From an uncultured Lachnospiraceae bacterium (lineage in GTDB: Bacteria; Bacillota; Clostridia; Lachnospirales; Lachnospiraceae), in the NCBI GenBank assembly GCA_902493385.1, contig CABUPO010000006.1, positions 1-64,000 of the forward strand: a stretch of 64,000 bases of DNA, written 5' to 3'. The translations under genes and the position numbers were made by a program. Positions 35,450-42,998 of this stretch are shown in pieces. Every line of letters begins with the position of its first letter. Position 1 is the first letter of the stretch. The notes below the pieces were generated by a model that ran no database searches, was not told where the DNA came from, and was given only the letters and a program-made list of their open reading frames with translations.

Positions 35450-37768
35450 AGCTTTGCTCTCCTTTTTAGGTTTATTTATTTGTTTATTTTTAACTTTATG
35501 ATCCCGTGTAGAATCATGTATACGTAAGAAATTCAGACGCAGTGCGTTCGTAACTACGCTAAAGCTGGATAAACTCATTGCAGCGGACGCAAACATAGGA
35601 TTGAGCTGCCAGCCAAGCACGCTTATAAATACTCCTGCTGCAAGGGGAATGCCGATAATATTGTAGATAAACGCCCAAAACAGATTCTCATGAATGTTGT
35701 GAAGTGTTGCACGGCTTAGCCGGATTGCTGCAGGAACATCCGACAAACGGCTTTTCATAAGCACGATATCAGCAGCGTCAATGGCAATATCTGTACCTGC
35801 ACCGATGGCAATACCAATATCTGCACTTGTAAGTGCGGGCGCGTCATTGATGCCGTCGCCAACCATAATGACCCTGCCCTTCTGCTTTAGTGTCTGAATT
35901 ACATTTTCCTTACCGTCAGGAAGAACGTCTGCAATCACTTCATCTACGCCGGCCAGAGTACCGATTGCTTTAGCAGTGCGTTCATTATCGCCTGTCAGCA
36001 TAACTACATGAATACCCATGTTTTGCATTTGACGGATTGCCTGAGGGCTGTCGTCTTTTATAACGTCAGCTACTGCAATGATGCCCAAAAGTGTGTCGCC
36101 GCCTGAGAAAAACAGAGGTGTTTTTCCTTCCTCAGATAATTGCTCGGACTGTTTCTTTATTTTATCAGGAACGGGTATCTGAGAGCTTATAAAATTATAA
36201 TTTCCGCCATACAGCATAACGCCGTTGCTGGAAGCGGAAAGACCGTTGCCTGGCAGAGCGCTAAAGCCGGATACTTCATCTGCGTCAATGCCTTTTTGTA
36301 ATGCCATTTGATTAATTGCGGCAGCTAAAGGATGCTCGCTATTTTTCTCTAATGAATATGCGAGCCGTAATAGCTGTTCTTCAGTTATGCCGTTAGCCGG
36401 AAGGATATCTGTTACTGTTGGAGTTCCCTTTGTAATAGTTCCGGTTTTGTCAAGTGCAGCAATTTTGGATTTTCCGCATTCTTCTAAGGATACCGCTGTT
36501 TTGAACAGAATACCGTTTTTTGCTCCAATTCCGTTACCGACCATAATTGCTACGGGAGTTGCCAGACCCAAAGCACAAGGACAGCTGATAACTAATACGG
36601 ATATTCCTCTTGCTAAGGCAAAGCCTATTGTCTGGCCTGCAAGAAGCCATACAATAACCGTTATTACGGCAATTGCAATAACAGCGGGCACAAATACGCC
36701 GGATACTTTATCTGCGACTTTAGCAATGGGAGCCTTGGAGGCCGCCGCATTACTAACCATCTGAATAATTTGCGACAATGTGGTATCTTCGCCTACTTTA
36801 GATGCTTCGCATCGTATAAAGCCTGATTGGTTAAGTGTGCCGGCAAATACGGTATTACCAGCTGATTTATCTACAGGTATGCTTTCGCCGGTCAGCGTTG
36901 ATTCGTCGACGGCGCTGTCGCCCTCTAAAATGATGCCGTCTACCGGTATATTTTCACCAGGACGGACTATAAAAATATCTCCTTTTACGACCTGTTCGAC
37001 AGGAGTAATGATTTCATTATTGCCACGAATCAGAGTGGCTGTCTTTGGAGCCAGCTTCATGAGCCCCTTTATGGCGTCGGTGGTTTTGCCTTTAGAACGG
37101 GCTTCAAGCATTTTGCCTAGTGTAATAAGAGCAAGAATCATGGCTGCCGATTCAAAATATAATTCATGCATATAAGACATTACTGCGTCATAATCGTTTC
37201 TGACTTGTGCGTCTGTCATTGCAAATAAGGCAAAGGTACTGTATATAAACGCCGCTGAGGAACCAAGCGCTACCAGCGTGTCCATATTCGGCGTGCGGCG
37301 CCACAGGCCTTTAAAACCACTGATAAAGAATTTTTGGTTAATTATGATAATTGCAATAGTCAGTAAAAGCTGTAAAAGCCCCATTGCTACGTGGTTATTA
37401 TTAAAAAATGATGGCAGAGGCCAGCCCCACATCATATGTCCCATAGAGACATACATGAGAATAATCAGAAATCCCAGGGAGGCTGTAAGGCGCCGCTTTA
37501 ATGCGGGAGTATCTCTGTCCTTTAGTGCGTCTGAGGCAGAATCTGCCGAATTATTTTGGTGTTGTCCGACTTTTTTTAAAGCTGCACCATAACCTGCATT
37601 TTTAACTGCCGCTATAATTTCCTCGGAGGGCGCAGAGCCCTCTACTCCCATAGAATTAGTTAAAAGACTGACCGAGCAGGAGGTAACTCCCGGAATTTGG
37701 GATACGGCCTTTTCAACGTGGGCAGAGCATGCCGCACAGCTCATTCCTGTTACTATATATTGTTCCAT
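35240..37768 (-). CDS. copA: Copper-exporting P1B-type ATPase CopA with C-terminal CopZ-like domain
   Basis: An 842-residue copper pump. N-terminal heavy-metal domain: G-M-S-C-A-A-C (C11, C14). ATPase core: the membrane C-P-C motif (about 394), the phosphorylation site D-K-T-G-T (about 437), S-E-H-P-L-A, and G-D-G-I-N-D-A-P (about 633). After the last membrane helices there is a lysine/asparagine-rich linker and a complete second heavy-metal domain (from M774, C785 and C788). A C-terminal metal domain is unusual and looks like a fused CopZ chaperone. It lies 47 bases downstream of csoR in the same orientation, so copper-bound CsoR should derepress it. Confidence 0.95.
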   Translation of the reverse strand: MEQYIVTGMSCAACSAHVEKAVSQIPGVTSCSVSLLTNSMGVEGSAPSEEIIAAVKNAGYGAALKKVGQHQNNSADSASDALKDRDTPALKRRLTASLGFLIILMYVSMGHMMWGWPLPSFFNNNHVAMGLLQLLLTIAIIIINQKFFISGFKGLWRRTPNMDTLVALGSSAAFIYSTFALFAMTDAQVRNDYDAVMSYMHELYFESAAMILALITLGKMLEARSKGKTTDAIKGLMKLAPKTATLIRGNNEIITPVEQVVKGDIFIVRPGENIPVDGIILEGDSAVDESTLTGESIPVDKSAGNTVFAGTLNQSGFIRCEASKVGEDTTLSQIIQMVSNAAASKAPIAKVADKVSGVFVPAVIAIAVITVIVWLLAGQTIGFALARGISVLVISCPCALGLATPVAIMVGNGIGAKNGILFKTAVSLEECGKSKIAALDKTGTITKGTPTVTDILPANGITEEQLLRLAYSLEKNSEHPLAAAINQMALQKGIDADEVSGFSALPGNGLSASSNGVMLYGGNYNFISSQIPVPDKIKKQSEQLSEEGKTPLFFSGGDTLLGIIAVADVIKDDSPQAIRQMQNMGIHVVMLTGDNERTAKAIGTLAGVDEVIADVLPDGKENVIQTLKQKGRVIMVGDGINDAPALTSADIGIAIGAGTDIAIDAADIVLMKSRLSDVPAAIRLSRATLHNIHENLFWAFIYNIIGIPLAAGVFISVLGWQLNPMFASAAMSLSSFSVVTNALRLNFLRIHDSTRDHKVKNKQINKPKKESKAMKKTLKIEGMMCSHCEMHTKKALEALDDVTEAEVSHEAGTAVITLKRDISDDILKQAVSEQGYKVTEIV

Positions 37769-37815
37769 ACCAGATTTTCACCAACCTTTATTAACTTAAT
37801 TTTATAATTAAACAG

Positions 37816-38124
37816 TTATTTCATTAATTTTTGGAGCATAACTACAAGCTCGTCAATTACTTCATCTTTGCCATCACGAACATCTCTTGCCACGCAGCCC
37901 CTGATATGGCTTGCAATCAAATCTTTATTAAATGAATTAACGGCGGCGTTCACAGCAGCCGACTGCATTAATATATCCGTGCAGTAGGCGTCTTTTTCCA
38001 CCATGCCGCGAATACCTCGAATCTGCCCTTCAATCCGGTTCAGACGGTGAATCAGCTTTTTGCGTTCTTCATCTGAACGGTCGGTTGTTTTTTTATGGCA
38101 TTCACAGGTTTTTTTATTGTCCAT
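37816..38124 (-). CDS. csoR: Copper-sensing transcriptional repressor CsoR
   Basis: A 102-residue CsoR-family repressor. The Cu(I) ligands C48, H73 and C77 have exactly the spacing of Mycobacterium CsoR (Cys-25-His-4-Cys). The R-L-N-R-I-E-G-Q-I-R-G-I stretch is the family's DNA-binding helix. An extra C-E-C-H near the N-terminus is not part of the known site. It is the first gene of the csoR-copA operon behind two operator-like sequences, so it is autoregulated. Confidence 0.95.
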   Translation of the reverse strand: MDNKKTCECHKKTTDRSDEERKKLIHRLNRIEGQIRGIRGMVEKDAYCTDILMQSAAVNAAVNSFNKDLIASHIRGCVARDVRDGKDEVIDELVVMLQKLMK

Positions 38125-38146
38125 TAGAAAAACCTCCTATTGATTC

Positions 38147-38196
38147 ATACCCGGGTGGGGTATAAATATAATATACCTCACGGGGGTATTTGTCAA
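38147..38196 (-). promoter_or_regulatory. csoR-copA promoter with two CsoR operators
   Basis: On the minus strand TTGACA (38191-38196) and TATTAT (38168-38173) are 17 bases apart. Two 17-base operator-like dyads of the form ATACC-n7-GGTAT are present: 38173-38189, exactly filling the spacer, and 38147-38163, over the expected start of transcription. Their centres are 26 bases apart. G-rich dyads ending in GTAT are typical CsoR sites. Confidence 0.82.
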
Positions 38197-38242
38197 TGGC
38201 TGAAAAAAATATATGTATTGGTCATGTTTTGTTATTATAGAA

Positions 38243-38280
38243 GGCAGGCACATCAAAATAAAAATTAAGATATGCCTGCC
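38243..38280. terminator. Hairpin after the small Cys-rich gene
   Basis: A 12-bp stem (ggcaggcacatc / gatatgcctgcc, one wobble) lies 15 bases after the stop of the minus-strand Cys-rich gene. No strong T run follows in either direction, so it may act as a transcript 3' end rather than an efficient terminator. Confidence 0.5.
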
Positions 38281-38294
38281 TGCAATAATATTTA

Positions 38295-38477
38295 TTAGTT
38301 TCCTCCGGGACCGTCTCTGCGCTCCCTGTTGTCATTTTCCACAACATATTTTGATGTGGAAGAATCCTGATCTGAACTGTCGTCTGCACCCTGTACGTTT
38401 GACGGCATGCAGCTGTTACATGTGCTTTTGCATGAACCTGTGCGGTGGCAGTTTTCTGTACGTGTAATATCGTCCAT
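38295..38477 (-). CDS. Small cysteine-rich hypothetical protein
   Basis: A 60-residue protein with four cysteines in the N-terminal half (C-x5-C-x3-C-x2-C, residues 10-23) and an acidic/serine-rich tail ending D-G-P-G-G-N. AAAGGAAA lies before the ATG at 38477. No signal peptide. I recognise no family. It is divergent from the second MATE gene and lies just upstream of the copper operon, so metal binding is possible but unproven. Confidence 0.55.
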   Translation of the reverse strand: MDDITRTENCHRTGSCKSTCNSCMPSNVQGADDSSDQDSSTSKYVVENDNRERRDGPGGN

Positions 38478-38556
38478 AGCTGTATTTCCTTTCTTTTTAT
38501 CTAGTATTTTCAATACATATATTTTTATTCATATAATATTTGTTTTAAAATTTAGC

Positions 38557-38586
38557 TTGCAAAAAAATTTTAAATTGTGATAGAAT
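38557..38586 (+). promoter_or_regulatory. Promoter of the second MATE gene
   Basis: TTGCAA (38557-38562) and TAGAAT (38581-38586) are 18 bases apart. Transcription from here makes a leader of about 120 bases. Confidence 0.6.
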
Positions 38587-38592
38587 ACATAC

Positions 38593-38690
38593 TTGAAAAA
38601 AAGAAAACAGTGTAATCGATAGATGTAAGTCCAGCAGGAATAGATGCGTGTAATCTAATGTAGTTTTTCTACGGAGATTACACGCTTTTT
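38593..38690 (+). promoter_or_regulatory. Attenuator-like leader upstream of MATE gene
   Basis: A terminator hairpin, gcgtgtaatct (38646-38656) / agattacacgc (38675-38685), is followed by five T and lies just before the gene. The eight bases gtgtaatc also occur at 38610-38617, so the right arm can pair with either copy. Two mutually exclusive structures are thus possible, as in attenuators and riboswitches. It does not match a riboswitch class I know. Confidence 0.6.
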
Positions 38691-38714
38691 ATGTTCTGAA
38701 GGAGGAAAAAGAAA

Positions 38715-40100
38715 ATGAGTAATGCAGCAGAAAAAAATAATAAAATGGCTGCAATGGCTGTCAATAAGCTTATGATTAATATGGGCGTGCCAATGATTAT
38801 TTCCATGATGTTACAGGCAGTGTATAACATAGTGGACAGCGCATTTGTAGCGAACATGGAGGGCACTGGAGAAATGGCGTTGAATGCATTGACGTTGGCT
38901 TTTCCGGTGCAGATGCTGATGGTTGCCGTAGGCATAGGAACGGGTGTTGGTGTGAATGCGCTTTTAGCAAAGAGTATGGGACAGGGGGACGCAGAGAAAG
39001 CTGGTAAAACTGCCGGAAATGGTGTGTTTTTAATGGCAGTTATCTACGTTGTATTTTTACTGTTTGGTTTGTTTGGAACGGAAAGCTATATATCATCACA
39101 GACAAAGAATCCTGTTATTGCAGAAATGGCAGCTGACTATTTGGGAATCTGCTGTTGCTGGTCATTTGGTATATTATTCTTTTCGTTATATGAAAAGGTA
39201 TTACAGGCTACTGGTAAAAGTATGTATTCCACAATTGCACAGATAACTGGAGCAGTCATAAATATCGTGCTTGACCCTGTTATGATTTACGGCTGGATGG
39301 GCTGTCCGGCGCTTGGGGTAAAAGGAGCGGCATATGCTACCATAATAGGACAAATAGCATCAGCATTGTTGGGTTTGATATTACACTTGACAGCGAATAA
39401 AGAGATTAAGAATAATATCCGGTATATGAAGCCGCAGGGAAGAATTATTAAGGGAATCTATTCTATTGGGTTTGCGGCCATTATTGCACAGGCGCTTATG
39501 TCTGTTATGACATATCTGCTGAATGTTATATTTGTCCGTATAGGAGAGAATGTAGTTACTGCATACGGCTTGTATTATAAAATTCAGCAGTTTATTCTGT
39601 TTGCCGCGTTCGGTTTAAGGGATGCCATAACGCCGATTATATCATTTAATCATGGTATGGGAAGCAGAGAGAGAGTAAAAGATGGCGTTAAATATGGTTT
39701 GCTGTATACTTTGTTGCTTATGATTATAGGATTTGTAGGACTTGAGTTGTTTGCAGAACCATTTGCGGGTATGTTCGGATTATCAGGAGAAACAAAAGAA
39801 TTATGCGTCAGTGCAATGCGGATAATTTCCATTAGTTATATATTTGCAGGTGCGAATATTGCGTTTCAAGGCGTTTTTCAGGCGCTGGATAGTGGTTTTG
39901 AATCACTGGTTATATCTGTGTGCAGACAGTTTTTATTTGTAATTCCTGTGGCATATGTTTTTTCTGTGATTATATTATCCGGAATGACCGGAACATGGCT
40001 GGCATGGGTGACTTTCCCGATAGCAGAGGTTTTGTCGTCGGATATCGCTGTTATATTTATGAAAAAAGTAAACAGAAGTAAAATTCTGGTAATGAGCTAG
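38715..40100 (+). CDS. MATE family efflux transporter
   Basis: A 461-residue transporter with 12 membrane segments and the MATE-typical M-A-V-N-K-L-M-I-N-M-G-V-P-M-I-I-S-M-M start and N-I-V-D-S-A-F-V. GAAGGAGGA lies before the ATG. Substrate unknown. It follows a conditional-terminator leader, which suggests that its expression is induced by a ligand or by translation in the leader. Confidence 0.93.
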   Translation: MSNAAEKNNKMAAMAVNKLMINMGVPMIISMMLQAVYNIVDSAFVANMEGTGEMALNALTLAFPVQMLMVAVGIGTGVGVNALLAKSMGQGDAEKAGKTAGNGVFLMAVIYVVFLLFGLFGTESYISSQTKNPVIAEMAADYLGICCCWSFGILFFSLYEKVLQATGKSMYSTIAQITGAVINIVLDPVMIYGWMGCPALGVKGAAYATIIGQIASALLGLILHLTANKEIKNNIRYMKPQGRIIKGIYSIGFAAIIAQALMSVMTYLLNVIFVRIGENVVTAYGLYYKIQQFILFAAFGLRDAITPIISFNHGMGSRERVKDGVKYGLLYTLLLMIIGFVGLELFAEPFAGMFGLSGETKELCVSAMRIISISYIFAGANIAFQGVFQALDSGFESLVISVCRQFLFVIPVAYVFSVIILSGMTGTWLAWVTFPIAEVLSSDIAVIFMKKVNRSKILVMS

Positions 40101-40151
40101 GAAAGAGGACTGGAAAGGAACGTTAAAGGCATTTTTAGAAAACAATAAAAA

Positions 40152-40832
40152 TCATAATACATATCCATATATCATAATAAAATGCAGAATGCTGCCGCCC
40201 AGTACAAAAAAGTGCCAGATAGAGTGAAAATATCTGTGTTTACCGCCGATGCCGTATAGAATAGCTCCAAGCGTATATACAACGCCGCCGGCGATTAAAA
40301 GGATAATGCCCTGCGGCGCAACGGCACGCGCCAACGGGCGGAAGCCAAAGACTATTACCCAGCCCATTGCAATATAGCAGACCATAGAAAAGACTTTAAA
40401 ACGGTCTACGCTGATTGCATTAAAAATAATGCCGATTACAGCCGCGCCTGTTACAATTCCAAAATAAACCCAGCCGATGGCGCCTCCGATTCCAACCAGT
40501 ACAATCGGAATATAGGTTCCGGCAATTAAAAGATATATTGTACAGTGGTCGAAAATGCGGAATATATGTTTTGCACGGTTGCGTTTTAAAGCATGGTATA
40601 TCGTTGACATTGTGTAGAGCAGAACTAACATTGAACCATACAGGCAGCTGCTTACAATTGCAATCGTACTTCCCGACATAACTGATTTTATAATACAAAA
40701 TACGAGAGCCGCTATTCCGAAGACAGCTCCAATACCATGTGAAATTGCGTTGATAAGTTCTTCTCCTAATGTATAATCCGGCAGTGAAGCGAGTATATTC
40801 TTTTTGGTATTTATTGCTGTATCTGTACTCAT
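40152..40832 (-). CDS. Hemolysin III family protein (YqfA/PAQR-like)
   Basis: A 226-residue protein with seven hydrophobic segments. Conserved family residues are visible: N-A-I-S-H-G-I-G near the N-terminus, S-T-I-Y-H-A, F-D-H-C-T-I-Y-L-L-I-A-G-T-Y and the C-terminal H-S-I-W-H-F-F-V. These His/Asp residues form the PAQR zinc site. The true bacterial function is unclear despite the name. GGAGG precedes the ATG. Confidence 0.93.
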   Translation of the reverse strand: MSTDTAINTKKNILASLPDYTLGEELINAISHGIGAVFGIAALVFCIIKSVMSGSTIAIVSSCLYGSMLVLLYTMSTIYHALKRNRAKHIFRIFDHCTIYLLIAGTYIPIVLVGIGGAIGWVYFGIVTGAAVIGIIFNAISVDRFKVFSMVCYIAMGWVIVFGFRPLARAVAPQGIILLIAGGVVYTLGAILYGIGGKHRYFHSIWHFFVLGGSILHFIMIYGYVL

Positions 40833-40978
40833 AACATACCTCCATGTAGTTTTTAATACTATGTAATCTGTATATTAATACCGCAACAGGAATTTGTCAA
40901 TATTATTTGCGTTGTTATATTTTAGTATGGTAAGATTATATGAAAAAATATACATTATATGATAAAAAGGAAAAAGTA

Positions 40979-41617
40979 ATGAATAGTAAAGAATTAATTA
41001 AACGGTATTTGCTTCTTATAGTCAGTCTGTTTATATCGGCTTTGGGCGTGGCAATTACAAAAAAGGGCGAGCTTGGGGTGTCGCCGATATCTTCTGTCGC
41101 CAATGTATTAAGTATTAAATACGATTTTCTTTCGCTGGGAAGCTGGCTGATTATATGGAATTGTGTGCTTATTCTAGGTCAGCTTATAATTTTACGGAAA
41201 AACTTTAAACTGATACAGCTGTTACAGATTCCGCTGTCATTTCTTTTTGGATGGTTTACGGATTTTGGAATGTGGGCAGTGTCGTTTATACCTGTGCATA
41301 TATACATAGCAAGAATTTTGTGCGTAATTGTGGGAACGGCTGTGCTTGGATTAGGCATTACGCTTTCGGTTAGGGCTAATGTAATTATGAACTCAGGAGA
41401 GGCGTTTGTGAAAGCGGCGGCTGATGTCACTGATAAAGCCTTTGGCAATGTTAAGATTATTTTCGACGTATCGTGCGTAGCGCTTGCTATAATTCTTTCG
41501 CTGATATTTTTTAGCGGAAATATTGCAGGAACGAGGGAAGGAACAATAATAGCGGCGTTTTTGACCGGTATTACCGTAAAGTTCTACACCGGCTTTATTA
41601 AAAAGCATTGGAAATGA
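40979..41617 (+). CDS. YczE/YitT-like integral membrane protein (DUF6198 type)
   Basis: A 212-residue membrane protein with five to six helices and the N-terminal pattern A-L-G-V-A-I-T-K-K-G-E-L-G-V-S-P-I-S-S of YczE/YyaS-type proteins. Function unknown. The ATG at 40979 has AAAAGGA upstream; the ATG at 40940 does not. Confidence 0.85.
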   Translation: MNSKELIKRYLLLIVSLFISALGVAITKKGELGVSPISSVANVLSIKYDFLSLGSWLIIWNCVLILGQLIILRKNFKLIQLLQIPLSFLFGWFTDFGMWAVSFIPVHIYIARILCVIVGTAVLGLGITLSVRANVIMNSGEAFVKAAADVTDKAFGNVKIIFDVSCVALAIILSLIFFSGNIAGTREGTIIAAFLTGITVKFYTGFIKKHWK

Positions 41618-41815
41618 TATGAAAATGCAGTATATAGGGCAACATACAACGCCGTATCTTCCGCAACCGGAAACAGTAAGATGCTGGGGGATATAAAAGA
41701 CGAAATTCAAAAAGGACACGTTATAGAAGTGGACGGCAGAGCAGTTGCGGAAAACACAAGAAAATACGCATACGAGCATTTTCGACGGACGGGGAAGACG
41801 TGGATTGAATATTAA
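41618..41815 (+). pseudogene. Unrecognised 65-codon open stretch without a start
   Basis: Directly after the stop of the YczE-like gene the same frame stays open for 65 codons, from Y-E-N-A-V-Y-R-A-T-Y to R-T-G-K-T-W-I-E-Y. The only internal Met is weakly placed (near 41680) and has no ribosome site. The soluble, charged character differs from the membrane protein before it, so it looks like the tail of a lost gene. I do not recognise the family. Confidence 0.4.
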
Positions 41816-42082
41816 AATTTAAGATATTGCCCTTGCTAATTTGATTTATCAGATTTACAAGGGAAAAAGAAATAGCCGCCACTACCGTTAATAGTGACGG
41901 CTTGCCTCTTATGAGGTAAAAAGTAATTATTCAGAGGGTAGAGCCGCTTCTATGGCTTTCCCTATTTCTATGCTTAATATATCATATCTGGTAGCAGGAT
42001 TCAAGTTTTTTTGCTTAATGACAAAATTCCCTTATTGTGGTAAAATATTGTGTAAAATACGAAAGTGGGAGGTTGTTTGAAT
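41816..42082. other. Intergenic region with one hairpin
   Basis: The hairpin gccgccacta / tagtgacggc at 41875-41901 has no T run. The remaining bases hold the promoter region of the zinc-ribbon gene, but no clear promoter pair can be chosen. Confidence 0.4.
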
Positions 42083-42376
42083 ATGCAGTGTCCAAAGTGC
42101 AAGAGTGAAAATGTGACGGTTCAAAGGGAACAATACGCTAATATTGGGGCAGGAACAAATAAAATTGTGATTCAAGAGCCAAAAAAAAGCAGAGGATGTT
42201 TATACTGGCTTTTTATCGGTTGGTGGTGGAAACCTATGTATTGGCTTTTTATTGGGTGGTGGAAAACCCTGTTATTCGGAGGAAGAAAGAAAAGCGGATT
42301 GAATTTTCATGCGGATAAAAATATAAATAAGACTATTGCAATATGTCAGAATTGTGGGCATACTTGGAAAGTCTGA
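42083..42376 (+). CDS. Zinc-ribbon protein with tryptophan-rich membrane repeat
   Basis: A 97-residue protein. One half of a zinc ribbon lies at each end: C3-P-K-C6 and C88-Q-N-C91-G. Between them the octapeptide Y-W-L-F-I-G-W-W occurs twice (residues 41-48 and 53-60), forming a very hydrophobic Trp-rich hairpin flanked by basic residues. The DNA of the two copies differs at silent positions, so the protein repeat is maintained. GGGAGG lies 10 bases before the ATG. Function unknown. Confidence 0.75.
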   Translation: MQCPKCKSENVTVQREQYANIGAGTNKIVIQEPKKSRGCLYWLFIGWWWKPMYWLFIGWWKTLLFGGRKKSGLNFHADKNINKTIAICQNCGHTWKV

Positions 42377-42470
42377 TATTGAATATGGAGGACAGGGAGA
42401 AAATCTTTGTCCTTTTATTTTGTGCAAATATATATTGACTTTTTGGAACGCAGAAAGGGGGGGTGTAAGG

Positions 42471-42644
42471 TTGTCACCACGCACAGGCAGACCAAAGGCA
42501 GAAAAGCCGAAAAATGTTGATGTGAAAGTCAGATTTGACGAGGGAAACCACGAAAAGCTATTGCAGTATTGCAAAAGTCACAATATGACCAGAACAGAGG
42601 CAATAAGAAAAGCGGTTGATTTGCTAGTCAAGTCTGAAAAATGA
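42471..42644 (+). CDS. Ribbon-helix-helix (CopG-like) small regulator
   Basis: A 57-residue protein of the type S-P-R-T-G-R-P-K-A-E ... V-D-V-K-V-R-F-D ... M-T-R-T-E-A-I-R-K-A-V, a compact ribbon-helix-helix DNA-binding domain. Close relatives are common on conjugative elements of Firmicutes. The start is TTG with GGGGGGG upstream. No partner toxin or mobilisation gene is seen here. Confidence 0.8.
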   Translation: MSPRTGRPKAEKPKNVDVKVRFDEGNHEKLLQYCKSHNMTRTEAIRKAVDLLVKSEK

Positions 42645-42646
42645 AA

Positions 42647-42680
42647 GAGCAGCCCCATCCGGCAAAGATAACGGCTGCTC
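42647..42680 (+). terminator. Hairpin after the RHH gene
   Basis: gagcagcc / ggctgctc forms an 8-bp stem directly after the RHH stop codon. No T run follows, so its terminator function is uncertain. Confidence 0.4.
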
Positions 42681-42707
42681 AAACAAAGCACAAGGGAAAA
42701 CCCTAGT

Positions 42708-42848
42708 ATGAAATATTTTAACATATATTCACTGGCTTTTGATATTTTAAGGGAGGAAAAGAGACGTACTCTTTTGTGGAGAACCGCCTTTATCGTGGCT
42801 TTTGCGGTGGTTATCATTGACTGTATTGTCGGGAAAGGCAGGACGTGA
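42708..42848 (+). CDS. Putative 46-residue single-span membrane peptide
   Basis: The reading frame M-K-Y-F-N-I-Y-S-L-A-F-D-I-L-R-E-E-K-R-R ... has one hydrophobic segment (about 27-40), preceded by charged residues. AGGGAAAA lies nine bases before the ATG. An intrinsic terminator follows 93 bases later. Unknown function; it may be real but short reading frames also arise by chance. Confidence 0.4.
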   Translation: MKYFNIYSLAFDILREEKRRTLLWRTAFIVAFAVVIIDCIVGKGRT

Positions 42849-42940
42849 CAAGAAAGGGAAAACTTCAAAAAATATATGATGATTTGATGATGTAACTATA
42901 AGCTCTTTAGGGGAAATTTTAGAAAAATAATCAGACAACA

Positions 42941-42978
42941 AGCTGCCGTGCTGAGAATATTACGGCAGCTCGTTTTTT
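42941..42978 (+). terminator. Intrinsic terminator
   Basis: agctgccgt / acggcagct is followed by six T. It faces right and so closes the small-gene group. The convergent asnB ends 21 bases further on and gains no T run on its strand. Confidence 0.8.
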
Positions 42979-42998
42979 ATGTGCCGGGTATGGTTTTG

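Noticed and set aside
38593..38690. Known guanidine (ykkC), preQ1 or yybP riboswitch
   Set aside because: The conserved loops of these classes are not visible; only the generic attenuator layout is supported.
42471..42848. Integrative element carrying the RHH regulator
   Set aside because: RHH relatives are common on such elements, but no integrase, relaxase or attachment repeats are present here.
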